The position numbers were made by a program, and so were the translations under genes. The notes beneath the pieces were generated by a model, which had not been told where the DNA came from, searched no databases, and was given only the letters and a program-made list of their open reading frames with translations. A stretch of 64,000 nucleotides of DNA from Dendrosporobacter quercicolus (GTDB taxonomy: Bacteria > Bacillota > Negativicutes > DSM-1736 > Dendrosporobacteraceae): the NCBI RefSeq assembly GCF_900104455.1, contig NZ_FNHB01000001.1, positions 310,001 through 374,000 of the forward strand. The letters run 5' to 3'. Within the stretch, counting starts at the first letter, position 1. Each line of letters opens with the position of its first letter. Below are positions 1 to 8,727 of this stretch, one piece after another.

Positions 1-2
1 TT

Positions 3-152
3 GATTACCGATTCCCCGGTTATGGTTTTGCCAGACATAAAGGCTACGGCACTGCCGAGCATCTTAAGGCCATTCGGCAGCATGGTCCATGTCCGATTCA
101 CCGGCGCAGTTTTGAACCCATAAAATCGTGGGGGGATTATTGTGAAAGTTGA
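3..152 (+). CDS. rnhB: Ribonuclease HII, C-terminal end (partial)
   Basis: The open frame entering from the left edge encodes the last 49 residues of RNase HII, the enzyme that cuts the RNA strand of RNA/DNA hybrids and removes misincorporated ribonucleotides. The family signature near the C-terminus is plain: [11 protein letters not shown] followed by [10 protein letters not shown]. The stop (150-152) lies 11 bases inside the next gene, so the two are translationally coupled. The order rnhB - FliK-like - FlhB-like - yraN matches the ylqG/ylqH region of Bacillus, which supports the call. The N-terminal catalytic part is outside the window. Confidence 0.9.
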   Translation, partial: DYRFPGYGFARHKGYGTAEHLKAIRQHGPCPIHRRSFEPIKSWGDYCES

Positions 153-1875
153 AATAAGCAGCTCCGGGACTGCCGCCGCGCCAATGCCGGGAACCGGCGG
201 TTCAGACAGTAAGACGCCGGTTGCGGGCAGTCCGGCGTTTACCGCCGAAGCTGCTGAGCAGCCGTCGCCGGCCGGCGGTGAGGAAAACCGCAGCCAGGGC
301 AATGCAGCAGCCGAGCCGGCCAGCCGGTCGCAGCTGCTTATTGAAAATTCGATTAAAGCGTTGTTAGCGCAATTAGCAAAATCACTTAGTGGCCGCAATC
401 AGCTGCTGGAGTCACTGCCGCCGGAAGTCAGAAGTCAGGCCGAACACATATTACAGCAAACAATGCCGAAAGGGCAGGCACTGGCCGGCGGTTTGTTCAG
501 TCTGTTAAAAGCACAGGCCAGTACGGCCGAGCAGCTCAAAGCACTGGCCGGTACGCTCAATAACTATCATGCAGGGTCCGCTGACGCCGTGAATAAATTG
601 CCTGATTCCGTCATCCGCCTGTTTAAGCAGGCCCTGCAGCTGAAAGCTGTCGATGGCGGAACGGTCCGGATTGATGGTCCGGCACTGTTGAAATTAGCCG
701 GCCAATTGGCCGATGATGGAAGTAAAAGCCAGGCGGCCGCAACGATTCAGCAATTTTGGAATCACTCGTTACTGGCAAATAATGAGAACATTGGTCAAGG
801 ACTTCAACAGTTAATTAAAAGTTTTCTGGGTACACTGCCAACAGCCGGGAACAACGAAGAAGGCGCAGGTAAAGCATTTGCCGATTTGCCTGCTGCTTCG
901 GGCAGCGCTGGGCCTAAGGCTGAGTCTGCGGCAGTCAAACAGGCGGCGCCCAATGCAGCAGAACAACCTCCGGCAGGCGTTAAACAGCAGCTTTCGGCGA
1001 TTCAGCCGTCTGCAGCGAAAACTGCGGCAGGATCTTCAGTCGTTCAGTCTACGGAAATTGCGCAGCGGGAGTTTGAAGCAAATGTATCGCCAGGCAAGCC
1101 GGCGTCAGCCGCTGCCGGCCAGCAAGCGCCGGGCTACCGTCAGCCGTCGGCCGGCAGCCCGGCGGAGGAAGCGGTGTTAAGGCAATTTATGAAAGAACTG
1201 GCGCAAAACACCATAATGACCAGGCAGACCCAGTTGTCCGGGAATGATGCTGCGGCATTAAAGCAGCTGCTCAGTGACGGACACATTACAGCTAAGGATT
1301 GGGCCAATCTTACCCGGTTTTTAAAGGCCAGCGTGCAAGCCATGCCGGTGACTATCCGGCAAGCCGGCGAAAAGGTATCCGAGTTGCAGCAGCTCTGGGT
1401 TATGCAGCAGTTGAGCAATTTAGCCGAACTTACCGGCCTGCCGCGCAAAACAACGGATAGCGCCGGCAAGCTTTTAGAGCAACTGGTCCAGACCTTAAAG
1501 AGTTCGTTTGCGCCTGGCAGTGAAAGTATTGAAAACCACCGGTCAGCGGCCTTTACCATACCAATCTATTTTGGTGAAAATCAACAACACAGTTATCCGG
1601 CTTATATTCACATGTATCATCAATCTGAGGAGAGCGGCGCAGCTTCCGGCCAGGAGCGCGAGACTTGGCTGCGCATTTGCCTGAATACGGAAAATGCCGG
1701 CGTTGTTGATCTTGTTTTCCGGTTGTACAAAGATCATCAGCTTAATCTTCGAGTTGGCATGGGCGATCATAATGCCGCCCAACTGTTTTCTGGTTTTATC
1801 CCGGAAATAAAAACAGCAATTGAGACGACGCCCTTAATTGTATCGGAAATCAGTGTAGGCGCGATAGGTGAATAA
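142..1875 (+). CDS. FliK/YlqG-like hook-length-control domain protein
   Basis: This is a 577-residue protein rich in Ala, Gln, Pro and Ser, with low-complexity stretches (about residues 1-60 and 230-350) and a more globular C-terminus (about 480-577). The C-terminus has the alternating pattern of FliK-type hook-length control domains ([20 protein letters not shown]). It starts at GTG 142 inside the end of rnhB and its stop overlaps the next start (TAATG). The position next to an FlhB-like gene matches Bacillus YlqG, a FliK-like protein of unknown role. No flagellar genes are in the window, so a part in hook assembly is not shown. The function remains inferred from domain and context. Confidence 0.6.
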   Translation: MKVEISSSGTAAAPMPGTGGSDSKTPVAGSPAFTAEAAEQPSPAGGEENRSQGNAAAEPASRSQLLIENSIKALLAQLAKSLSGRNQLLESLPPEVRSQAEHILQQTMPKGQALAGGLFSLLKAQASTAEQLKALAGTLNNYHAGSADAVNKLPDSVIRLFKQALQLKAVDGGTVRIDGPALLKLAGQLADDGSKSQAAATIQQFWNHSLLANNENIGQGLQQLIKSFLGTLPTAGNNEEGAGKAFADLPAASGSAGPKAESAAVKQAAPNAAEQPPAGVKQQLSAIQPSAAKTAAGSSVVQSTEIAQREFEANVSPGKPASAAAGQQAPGYRQPSAGSPAEEAVLRQFMKELAQNTIMTRQTQLSGNDAAALKQLLSDGHITAKDWANLTRFLKASVQAMPVTIRQAGEKVSELQQLWVMQQLSNLAELTGLPRKTTDSAGKLLEQLVQTLKSSFAPGSESIENHRSAAFTIPIYFGENQQHSYPAYIHMYHQSEESGAASGQERETWLRICLNTENAGVVDLVFRLYKDHQLNLRVGMGDHNAAQLFSGFIPEIKTAIETTPLIVSEISVGAIGE

Positions 1876-2168
1876 TGGACGAAAAAAATGAATGTCAACA
1901 ACCACAGCAGGCCGTCGCGTTAAGCTATGATCATGAAAAAAGTTCAGCGCCTAAGATTGTGGCCAAAGGAGCTGGCTATGTCGCAGAACAAATATTACAT
2001 CTGGCCAAGCAAAATGCAGTTCCGGTCTACCAAAATAAAACTTTAACCGGAATGCTCATGGCTATTGAATTAGACCGTGAAATTCCTCCTGACTTGTATC
2101 GGGCCGTAGCCGAGGTTTTAGCTTATGTATACCGGATTGACCAAAGACTGGGAAACCGTCTGAAATAG
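1875..2168 (+). CDS. FlhB C-terminal domain homologue (YlqH/FlhB2-like)
   Basis: This is a 97-residue cytoplasmic protein that aligns with the cytoplasmic domain of FlhB/YscU export-switch proteins. It has AVALSYD, then APKIVAKGAGYVAEQI, then IPPDLYRAVAEVLAYVY at the end. FlhB proper has four membrane helices and self-cleaves at NPTH. Here there are no membrane segments, and the residues before AVALSYD are QQQ rather than NPTH, so autocleavage is not expected. The gene overlaps the upstream FliK-like gene by one base. Families of such FlhB-like fragments are known in Firmicutes, but their function is unclear. Confidence 0.8.
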   Translation: MDEKNECQQPQQAVALSYDHEKSSAPKIVAKGAGYVAEQILHLAKQNAVPVYQNKTLTGMLMAIELDREIPPDLYRAVAEVLAYVYRIDQRLGNRLK

Positions 2169-2177
2169 GAGGCTAGC

Positions 2178-3242
2178 ATGCGTCGAATTCTAGTAGATAA
2201 TATTTCTTCAGGAATGAAACTGGCGAAACCGCTTTATAATGCTGAGGGCATGGTGCTGCTTAATGCGGGAATTGAACTCAAGGAGCAATTGACTGACCGG
2301 CTCGAGGAGTTGGACGTAACTTATGTTTATATTGAAGATGATCTGACCCGGGATGTCGATGTGCCTGATGTGATTAGCGAAAAAACCCGCATAGAGGCTG
2401 TGGCCAATGCCAAAAAAATAATGGAGCAGATTAAGCTGGGCCGGGGAATTGATGCCGCTCAAGCCAAGCAGATAGCCGGCGGTATTATTGACGAATTGTG
2501 CAAAAATAAAGGAGTTATGGTGAATTTTCTGGATATGCGCACCCGCAGCGACTATTTGTTTAGTCATGCGGTCAATGTCTGTGTGCTGGCGGTAATGACC
2601 GGAATTTGTCTTGATTATGACGAACTGCAGTTGCAGGACTTAGGCGTTGGCGCTTTGCTGCATGATGTCGGAAAAGTATTGATTAGCCCTGAGGTGCTGA
2701 ATAAACAGGACCGGTTAACGCCGCAGGAAAAAGAAGAAGTTAAAAAGCATCCCGCCCTGGGGTTTGAAATACTCAGAAAGAATCCCGATATCAGCCTGGG
2801 TTCGGCTCACTGCGCTCTTGAGCACCACGAGTGTTTTGACGGTTCGGGTTATCCGCAAGGTTTAAAAGCGGCGGAGATTCATCCATTTGCTCAGATTGTA
2901 GCCATTGCCGATATGTATGATGCGCTGATCTCTGATGCTGCTTACCGGCGGGCAATCCCGGTATATGAGGCTCTCGCCATTATCGCCAAGGCCGGCGCTT
3001 CCTGCTTTGACCGGGAACTGGTAGCCATTTTTACCGATAATATTGCCACCTATCCGATTGGCTCGATTGTTCGACTAAGCAACAATCAGATTGGCGTAGT
3101 GGTAGATATCTCACGGGAATCCAAAGCAAAACCAGTGGTGAGAATACTGTTTGATGAGAATAAACGGCACATAACCGAACTAACTGAACTGGATTTATCG
3201 AAAAACCAGCGTTTATATATTGCCGACGTGGTCGAAAGATAA
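2178..3242 (+). CDS. HD-GYP domain c-di-GMP phosphodiesterase
   Basis: This 354-residue protein starts at an ATG behind AGGAGG. Residues 1 to about 70 form a small N-terminal domain of the kind found in front of many HD-GYP proteins. Residues about 110-300 are an HD-GYP domain with the metal-binding HD at 162-163 (HDVGKVLI), a His at 191 (HPALGFEIL) and the signature HHECFDGSGYP at 216-226. All the usual ligands are present, so hydrolysis of cyclic di-GMP is expected. A C-terminal segment of about 60 residues is beta-rich. There is no membrane segment. It may set c-di-GMP levels for motility or pili, but nothing here fixes the target. Confidence 0.88.
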   Translation: MRRILVDNISSGMKLAKPLYNAEGMVLLNAGIELKEQLTDRLEELDVTYVYIEDDLTRDVDVPDVISEKTRIEAVANAKKIMEQIKLGRGIDAAQAKQIAGGIIDELCKNKGVMVNFLDMRTRSDYLFSHAVNVCVLAVMTGICLDYDELQLQDLGVGALLHDVGKVLISPEVLNKQDRLTPQEKEEVKKHPALGFEILRKNPDISLGSAHCALEHHECFDGSGYPQGLKAAEIHPFAQIVAIADMYDALISDAAYRRAIPVYEALAIIAKAGASCFDRELVAIFTDNIATYPIGSIVRLSNNQIGVVVDISRESKAKPVVRILFDENKRHITELTELDLSKNQRLYIADVVER

Positions 3243-3311
3243 GGCTCCCGCGCATCAGAAATTTGTCGGAGCGGCAGCGGATAAAAGCAGTAATCAATTG
3301 AGGTGTGCGCT

Positions 3312-3671
3312 ATGAACCATATTCAGCTGGGTGAACGGGGCGAGAAGGCGGCTGTCCACTATTTGAGCGCTAACGGCTATTCGATTATTGTCACAAAATA
3401 CCGTACGAAAACCGGCGAGATTGATATTATTGCCGAGAAAAATAAACTGCTGGTCTTTGTCGAAGTCAAGACCCGCCGCAGTATCGCTTATGGTTATCCG
3501 GCTGAAGCGGTAAATTATCGTAAACAGCGTAAGTTAATCTTAACTGCCCGCTGTTATCTTCAACAGTCGGGGCGCTCCGACTGTCAATGCCGGTTTGATA
3601 TCATGGAAATTTTGATTACCAGTTCGGGAAAGCTAAGTTTCAATCACATCATTAACGCATTTGGCGAATAG
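3312..3671 (+). CDS. yraN: YraN family endonuclease-like protein (UPF0102)
   Basis: This is a protein of about 119 residues with the YraN arrangement: an N-terminal GERGEKAAVHYL helix, then a PD-(D/E)XK-like core TGEIDIIAEKN and VFVEVKTRR. The family is nearly universal next to rnhB. It is predicted to be a nuclease related to Holliday-junction resolvases, with no settled role. I chose ATG 3312 because GAGGTG lies 6 bases upstream. A GTG at 3303 is also in frame but has no ribosome site at a useful distance. Confidence 0.85.
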   Translation: MNHIQLGERGEKAAVHYLSANGYSIIVTKYRTKTGEIDIIAEKNKLLVFVEVKTRRSIAYGYPAEAVNYRKQRKLILTARCYLQQSGRSDCQCRFDIMEILITSSGKLSFNHIINAFGE

Positions 3672-3685
3672 AAGGAGTCAATACC

Positions 3686-4267
3686 ATGCGGATTGTCATC
3701 GGAATAACCGGAGCCAGCGGCTCGATATACGGGGTTAGATTGATCGAGGTTTTGCAAGCCGCCGGGTGTGAAACTCATGTCGTCGTATCAGAAAGCGGCT
3801 GGCAGGTGCTCGAATATGAATGCGGTCTGACAAAAGCTGAGCTTGCAGGCAGGGTAGGCTGCCTGTATGATGTCCATAACATCGCCGCTGCCATTGCCAG
3901 TGGTTCATTTAAAACCGATGCAATGATCATTGCGCCCTGTTCTATGCGGACTTTAGGCGGTATTGCCAATGGAATTGCCGACAGCCTGCTGCTCAGGGCG
4001 GCGGATGTTATTCTTAAAGAGGGACGGCCGCTGTTGTTGGTGCCGCGGGAAACCCCGCTGAATGCAATTCACTTGGAAAATATGCTGAAGCTGGCCCGTC
4101 TTGGTGTGAAAATTGTTCCAGCCAGTCCCGGTTTTTATCACCGTCCGCAAACTATACCGGAATTGGTCGATATGCTGGTAGGAAAAATTTGCGACCAAAT
4201 CAAACTCGAGCATGACTTATTTGAGCGCTGGCAGGGGCTGGGCGGATTTTCGGCAGGCCGGTCATAA
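3686..4267 (+). CDS. ubiX: UbiX-family flavin prenyltransferase
   Basis: This 193-residue protein starts behind GAAGGAG. UbiX enzymes attach a dimethylallyl group to FMN to make the prenyl-FMN cofactor of UbiD-type decarboxylases. The N-terminal flavin-binding motif GITGASGSIYGVRL, the SGSFKTDAMIIAPCSMRTL segment and the late PRETPLNAIHL segment are typical, and the length is standard. No UbiD gene lies in the window, so the client decarboxylase is unknown. It follows yraN by 14 bases and may be co-transcribed with it. Confidence 0.88.
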   Translation: MRIVIGITGASGSIYGVRLIEVLQAAGCETHVVVSESGWQVLEYECGLTKAELAGRVGCLYDVHNIAAAIASGSFKTDAMIIAPCSMRTLGGIANGIADSLLLRAADVILKEGRPLLLVPRETPLNAIHLENMLKLARLGVKIVPASPGFYHRPQTIPELVDMLVGKICDQIKLEHDLFERWQGLGGFSAGRS

Positions 4268-4371
4268 GCCGTTTTTCCACATGAACTGCAGTCCGAGTGC
4301 TGTGATAAAAGTATTGCAATTTTATATAAAGAGTAGTATTATCTAAATAAGATGATATTTCAGAAATTTCA

Positions 4372-4486
4372 TTGCATTTTATTTTGCACGCAAATTTATT
4401 GCATGCAAAATAAAATTAGGATTGTCTCCATGGCATGATGATTAAGTGACAGGCCAGTTTGTTGTCATTATGTATTTTGCATACAA
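4372..4486. promoter_or_regulatory. Cluster of TTGCATGCAA-type operators
   Basis: A perfect 10-bp palindrome TTGCATGCAA lies at 4399-4408. A close copy, TTGCACGCAA, lies at 4384-4393 (centre-to-centre 15 bp), and another, TTGCATACAA, at 4477-4486. A half site TTGCAT is at 4372-4377. The same perfect palindrome occurs at 11463-11472 in front of the acyl-CoA dehydrogenase gene. Clustering and sharing between two related operons indicate a regulator-binding site. The regulator is not identified. Confidence 0.6.
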
Positions 4487-4855
4487 ACTATATTTTTATT
4501 TCCGCTGACGACTTACTTTTCATTCTTTCAAATGAGCGGAGGTGGAGATTTAACTGTTTTACGCAGAAGGACTCAACCCAAAATGAAGGGGGGTGATATT
4601 TGTAAGCTGCGGATAATTGCCAACAGGGGGTAGTTTGAATGCCGATCTTTAGCATTGCCTTAGTCTGTTCCTGTTAATATTCTTCGTTTACAGAGATACG
4701 CAGTTATTTTGTTCGCTCCCTCTGGGTGTTCATGGCTGCCGCTACCCGGATCCTGCCTGTTAGGCCGACCTATACCGAGTTGTTTTATGGTGAAAGCGGT
4801 CACCTATATAAATCTTTTTTCCCCGCGTTCATGCTAGGCCCGTATTGAATTTTTA

Positions 4856-5206
4856 ATGGAAGATACCGGTATGGCAAAGTCCATTGCACATGTCGTTATT
4901 GAGATACAGAATATTATTCTAACCCAACTTTCTCGGTACCAGCTGCATGCAGCACCGGTACTCGTCGATCAGCGGTGCAATGATTTTTATCAGCGGAATG
5001 CGGTGCTGAATCGTTGGCTCAAAAAGGCTATGGCAATTATATATTGGACGAGCCGCAGGAACTGGATGCTGCCAGCTGTCCTTCCTGGAAATATCAATAT
5101 TCCGTTGTTAAGCATGCTGGTTGTGGCTATAGCCATTCATCAGTCAGTGGCATTAACTAAAGGGCTGGCTTTTCAATTTCATAGTGATTTATACATTAGT
5201 AAGTGA
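4856..5206 (+). CDS. Unassigned 116-residue open frame (doubtful)
   Basis: This is an open frame of 116 codons starting at ATG 4856 without a convincing ribosome site (ATG 4871 is an alternative). The sequence shows no motif I recognise. A hydrophobic stretch lies at about residues 83-98. An overlapping +2 frame is also open for about 55 codons and reads equally protein-like (it contains KGYGNYILDEPQEL). Either could be a remnant of a frameshifted gene. I keep it only as a possible small gene or pseudogene. Confidence 0.2.
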   Translation: MEDTGMAKSIAHVVIEIQNIILTQLSRYQLHAAPVLVDQRCNDFYQRNAVLNRWLKKAMAIIYWTSRRNWMLPAVLPGNINIPLLSMLVVAIAIHQSVALTKGLAFQFHSDLYISK

Positions 5207-5230
5207 AAAAAATAATTTGGGGGAGTTCGT

Positions 5231-6793
5231 ATGGTTCAAGTGATTACTGCTGCCGAAGCAGCTGCGCTGATCCGCAGTAATGCGACAATTGCCATGAGCG
5301 GCTTTGTAGGGTGCGCCAATCCTGAAGCATTAAGTACAGCGATGGAAGAACGGTTTGTCAACGAAGGGCTGCCGCGTGATTTAACACTGGTATTTTGCGC
5401 CGGTCAGGGTGACGGCAAGGATTGCGGAACCAATCATTTCGCTCATGAGAATATGGTAAAGCGGGTTATCGGCGGACATTGGAATATGGCTCCCAGACTC
5501 AGCAAGCTGGCGATGGAAGAAAAGATCGAGGCTTATAATCTGCCCCAGGGAACGCTTACTCACCTGTTTCGCAATATTGCAGGCAAAAAGCCCGGGGTTA
5601 TTACAAAGGTTGGTCTTCATACGTTTGTCGATCCCAGGGTTGAAGGGGGTAAACTCAACAAAAAAACCGCTGAAGATGTAGTGGAGGTAATTCAATTAGG
5701 CGGTGAGGAATGGCTCTGGTATAAGCCGTTTGCGGTTGATGTGGCGCTGATTCGGGGTACCTTTGCCGATGAAAGGGGCAATATATCCATTGACCGCGAA
5801 GCGGTTTCACTGGAAATATTATCAATGGCCCAGGCGGCCAAAAGCTCAGGCGGCATTGTGATTGCCCAGGTCGAAAGCATGGTCAAATTCGGCAGCATTA
5901 ACCCCAAAAATGTCAAGGTGCCGGGGATCAGCGTGGATTATGTTGTCATTACGGAACAGAATAAGCACATGCAGACATTTGCGGAACAGTATAATCCGTC
6001 TTACTCAGGTGAAGTAAATTTGTCTTTAAATACGCGAAAAGCAATGCCGCTGGATGCCCGCAAGGTAATTGCCCGCCGGGCGGCGATGGAGCTTATCCCT
6101 AAGGCCAAAGTGAATCTTGGCATCGGTATACCGGAAGGAGTGGCTATGGTTGCCTGCGAGGAGGGCGTCGGAGACTCTATGACGCTTACTGTGGAAGCCG
6201 GGCCGATTGGCGGTATTCCATCCGGCGGACTGAGTTTTGGCGCTTCGTGCAATCCCGAGGCAATTATCGATCAGCCTTATCAGTTTGATTTCTATGATGG
6301 CGGGGCCTTGGATCTGGCGTATCTTGGGCTGGCCGAGACCGACCAGCAGGGCAATATCAATGTCAGCAAATTTAAAGGCCGGGTTGCCGGATGCGGCGGT
6401 TTTATTAATATTTCCCAGAATGCCAAAAAGGTAGTTTTTTGCGGCACATTTACCGCCCGGGGGCTGGAAGTAGAGGTTGGCAACGGCCAATTAAAGATTA
6501 ACAAGGAAGGCGCCAATAAAAAATTCCTCAAAGAGGTGGAACAAATCACCTTCAGCGGACGCTATGCACAAGAAACCGGGCAGGCGGTTGTATATGTTAC
6601 TGAACGCGCCGTATTTCGCTTAACCGAGGAGGGCATGGTTTTGACCGAAATTGCTCCGGGAATTGATTTACAGCACGATATTTTGCAATTGATGGATTTT
6701 AAACCGCTGATCGCTGAAGATATTAAAGTGATGGACGACCGGATTTTCCGGGAAGAAAAGATCTGTTTAGCGGAATTGATTGGGGTAAAATGA
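5231..6793 (+). CDS. pct: Acetate/propionate CoA-transferase (family I, Pct/YdiF type)
   Basis: This 520-residue protein is the usual length for the fused-domain family I CoA-transferases such as propionate CoA-transferase. The catalytic glutamate motif EAGPIGGIPSGG places Glu at residue 322, where it forms the glutamyl-CoA thioester. Two alpha/beta CoA-transferase domains occupy about residues 5-240 and 270-500. It starts at ATG behind a GGGGGAG ribosome site. It would activate short-chain fatty or hydroxy acids with CoA taken from acetyl-CoA or a similar donor. With the crotonase, acyl-CoA dehydrogenase and Etf nearby it suits propionate/butyrate-type metabolism; the exact substrate cannot be read from sequence. 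The palindrome cluster at 4372-4486 lies upstream. Confidence 0.85.
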   Translation: MVQVITAAEAAALIRSNATIAMSGFVGCANPEALSTAMEERFVNEGLPRDLTLVFCAGQGDGKDCGTNHFAHENMVKRVIGGHWNMAPRLSKLAMEEKIEAYNLPQGTLTHLFRNIAGKKPGVITKVGLHTFVDPRVEGGKLNKKTAEDVVEVIQLGGEEWLWYKPFAVDVALIRGTFADERGNISIDREAVSLEILSMAQAAKSSGGIVIAQVESMVKFGSINPKNVKVPGISVDYVVITEQNKHMQTFAEQYNPSYSGEVNLSLNTRKAMPLDARKVIARRAAMELIPKAKVNLGIGIPEGVAMVACEEGVGDSMTLTVEAGPIGGIPSGGLSFGASCNPEAIIDQPYQFDFYDGGALDLAYLGLAETDQQGNINVSKFKGRVAGCGGFINISQNAKKVVFCGTFTARGLEVEVGNGQLKINKEGANKKFLKEVEQITFSGRYAQETGQAVVYVTERAVFRLTEEGMVLTEIAPGIDLQHDILQLMDFKPLIAEDIKVMDDRIFREEKICLAELIGVK

Positions 6794-6915
6794 TTTTGCC
6801 GCAGCGTGTTTTGCTGCTATGCCGCTACTCTGGAAATTCGTAACAAAAGAGGAAAAATGAGGGCGGCGTAGAAAGTAATTATTATTTAGATAAAATACAA
6901 GGGAGAAGGTTTAGC

Positions 6916-7701
6916 ATGAGTACATATGAAAATTTACTGTTTGAATCTGAGGATGGCATTGGGATTGTTACTATTAACCGGCCCAAAGCATTGAATGCGT
7001 TAAATGCGGCCACAATTCACGAACTGGACAGGATGTTTGACGAATTGGCTCAAAATGATGCGGTAAAGACTGTCATTATTACCGGAGGCGGTGAAAAATC
7101 TTTTGTGGCCGGCGCTGATATTACGGAAATGCAGAAGATGTCGGCGGTCGAGGGCCGCAACTGGGCTAAACTGGCGCAAGCGGTGTTCAGTAAAATTGAA
7201 AATCTTCCCAAACCGGTCATTGCCGCTGTGAATGGCTATGCTTTAGGCGGCGGATGCGAAATCTCCATGGCCTGCGATATTAGAATTGCATCGGAAAAGG
7301 CTAAATTCGGCCAGCCGGAAGTATCGCTCGGTATCCCGCCGGGATTTGGCGGAACACAGCGTTTAGCCCGTCTGGTTGGCAAAGGCCGGGCAAAAGAGCT
7401 TTTATTTACGGGTGATATGATTGACGCCGCAGAAGCCTATCGCATTGGTTTGGTCAATAAAGTGACCGTTCCGGCTGAGCTCTTAAATACAGCCAAAGCG
7501 ATGGCGCAAAAAATTATGTCCAGAGCCCCGGTTGCAGTCCAGGTGTGCAAAGCAGCCGTAAATGAAGGGCTGGATGTAGATCTTAAAACAGGCATTGCCT
7601 ATGAGGCCGAGGTGTTTGGCCTGTGCTTCGCCACCGACGATCAGAAAGAAGGTATGACCGCTTTTGTTGAAAAACGGCCGCCGAATTTTACCGGCAAATA
7701 A
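6916..7701 (+). CDS. crt: Enoyl-CoA hydratase / crotonase family protein
   Basis: This is a 261-residue crotonase-fold enzyme. The oxyanion-hole strand (FVAGADITEM), the NGYALGGGCEISMACD loop with Glu115, and GQPEVSLGIPPGFGGTQR with Glu135 are all present. Both catalytic glutamates of true enoyl-CoA hydratases are therefore retained, and the length matches 3-hydroxybutyryl-CoA dehydratase. It starts at ATG behind GGGAGAAGG. It follows the CoA-transferase by 122 bases with no clear terminator between them. It likely interconverts crotonyl-CoA and 3-hydroxybutyryl-CoA, or an acrylyl-CoA homologue. No thiolase or 3-hydroxyacyl-CoA dehydrogenase is present in the window. Confidence 0.85.
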   Translation: MSTYENLLFESEDGIGIVTINRPKALNALNAATIHELDRMFDELAQNDAVKTVIITGGGEKSFVAGADITEMQKMSAVEGRNWAKLAQAVFSKIENLPKPVIAAVNGYALGGGCEISMACDIRIASEKAKFGQPEVSLGIPPGFGGTQRLARLVGKGRAKELLFTGDMIDAAEAYRIGLVNKVTVPAELLNTAKAMAQKIMSRAPVAVQVCKAAVNEGLDVDLKTGIAYEAEVFGLCFATDDQKEGMTAFVEKRPPNFTGK

Positions 7702-7731
7702 ATGGCGGCAGTTTGGCGGTAAGAGCAGTAA

Positions 7732-7775
7732 CAAGAAAGGTGCTCGTTGGTTGTTCAACTTCGTCACCTTTCTTG
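7732..7775 (+). terminator. Inverted repeat after the crotonase gene
   Basis: An 11-bp perfect stem (CAAGAAAGGTG / CACCTTTCTTG) with a 22-base loop that itself can pair GTTG/CAAC. It begins 30 bases after the stop. There is no U-tract, so termination is only probable. Confidence 0.5.
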
Positions 7776-7915
7776 CATAATATCATTAATACGGAGAAAT
7801 ACTGCTAAAAGCAAGTTTTTCGCCGTTTGCCGCCTAAGTGATGTTTGAAAATCCGGCCGGGTTACCCTGCTGATTTATCGTTGGTTCCTTCATTTAAATT
7901 TTTACAATCCTTAAC

Positions 7916-7944
7916 TTGACTTTTGGAGACGACTGGTCTATTAT
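7916..7944 (+). promoter_or_regulatory. Sigma-A promoter with an embedded operator for the TetR gene
   Basis: TTGACT (7916-7921), a 17-base spacer, and TATTAT (7939-7944). The spacer and -10 hold the imperfect palindrome AGACGACTGGTCT (7927-7939), the core of which recurs in the alcohol dehydrogenase promoter. A start point about 7 bases past the -10 falls on the ATG at 7951, so the message would be leaderless. The site fits autorepression. Confidence 0.75.
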
Positions 7945-7950
7945 AAGCGT

Positions 7951-8544
7951 ATGAAAAAATTAACACGTGAAAAACTCATTCAAACAGGGGCAAGAGCCAT
8001 GTTGGCCAAAAGCTATCATGCGGTTGGCATTCAGGAAGTATTAGTAAAGATCGATGTGCCCAAAGGCTCCTTTTATCATTACTTTCACTCAAAGGAGGAT
8101 TTTTGCGTAGCCATCATCAAGTACTACGGCGAGCAATTAGCCAAGTCGATCACCGAGAAATTGTCTTCCCGGAAGTATTCCCCGCGTAACCGGTTAAAGG
8201 AGTACTTTCTGGCAATCAAAGATTATTATCAAAAAACCGGTTATCATCAGGGGTGTTTGGTGGCTAAGCTGGCAGTTGAAGTTGCGCATTCCAGTCCCGA
8301 TATCCGAATGGCCTTAAAATCTGAATTTGACCGCTGGGTGGGGCTGTTTGCCGACTGTATCCGGGAAGCCCAGCAAAATGGTGAAATCGTTGCGGGGCAT
8401 CAGCCGGATGAACTGGCTGAATTTATTTATACCTCCTGGGAAGGCGCTTTGATCCGTATGCAGGTCAATCATGATCTTGGTTCTATCGACAATTTCATTA
8501 ATTATGTGTTTAATTGCGTCATACCATTGAACCAAAACCAATAA
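7951..8544 (+). CDS. TetR-family repressor, NemR-like
   Basis: This 197-residue regulator has an N-terminal helix-turn-helix (about residues 8-55, with VPKGSFYHYFHSKEDF as the recognition segment) and a C-terminal ligand domain containing GCLVAKLAVEV. In NemR of E. coli the Cys of the matching GCL motif senses electrophiles such as quinones, aldehydes and hypochlorite; here it is Cys102. No Shine-Dalgarno sequence precedes ATG 7951, and the promoter places the transcript start at or next to the ATG. The gene lies just upstream of an alcohol/aldehyde dehydrogenase pair, and both promoters share an operator core. I infer aldehyde- or electrophile-responsive repression of that pair and of itself. 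Confidence 0.8.
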   Translation: MKKLTREKLIQTGARAMLAKSYHAVGIQEVLVKIDVPKGSFYHYFHSKEDFCVAIIKYYGEQLAKSITEKLSSRKYSPRNRLKEYFLAIKDYYQKTGYHQGCLVAKLAVEVAHSSPDIRMALKSEFDRWVGLFADCIREAQQNGEIVAGHQPDELAEFIYTSWEGALIRMQVNHDLGSIDNFINYVFNCVIPLNQNQ

Positions 8545-8601
8545 TGCCATTGCCGCTTTGTCAGTGACGAAAAGCTATGTCTGCCCTGCTTTGCTTTTTG
8601 T

Positions 8602-8630
8602 TTGCAGCCAGTATACGACTGGTCTATTTT
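8602..8630 (+). promoter_or_regulatory. Promoter with TetR operator for the ADH-ALDH operon
   Basis: TTGCAG (8602-8607), a 17-base spacer and TATTTT (8625-8630). The core ACGACTGGTCTATT at 8615-8628 is identical to the one in the repressor's own promoter and again sits between -35 and -10. The left arm is less palindromic here (TATAC instead of GAGAC). Confidence 0.65.
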
Positions 8631-8727
8631 GTACTTTGATGCCCCCGGAATTCAGTTGCCGTGAAAGGGGTGATTGCCAAATTATTGATATAAATGACAG
8701 TAAATTTAGAGAAAGGCGGTAAATGCT

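Larger units (their letters stand above)
4268..5230 (+). other. Gene-poor region upstream of the CoA-transferase
   Basis: These 960 bases hold no gene I can identify. The left third is AT-rich and carries three TTGCATGCAA-like palindromes, described separately. The right part has several short open stretches in different frames, the longest at 4856-5206. A second frame there (about 4990-5158) also reads as plausible protein, which could mean a decayed gene. No sigma-54 (-24/-12) site or clear terminator was found. Confidence 0.5.

Noticed and set aside
4532-4633. A 33-codon frame in the region before the CoA-transferase
   Set aside because: No ribosome site and no recognisable sequence; likely chance.
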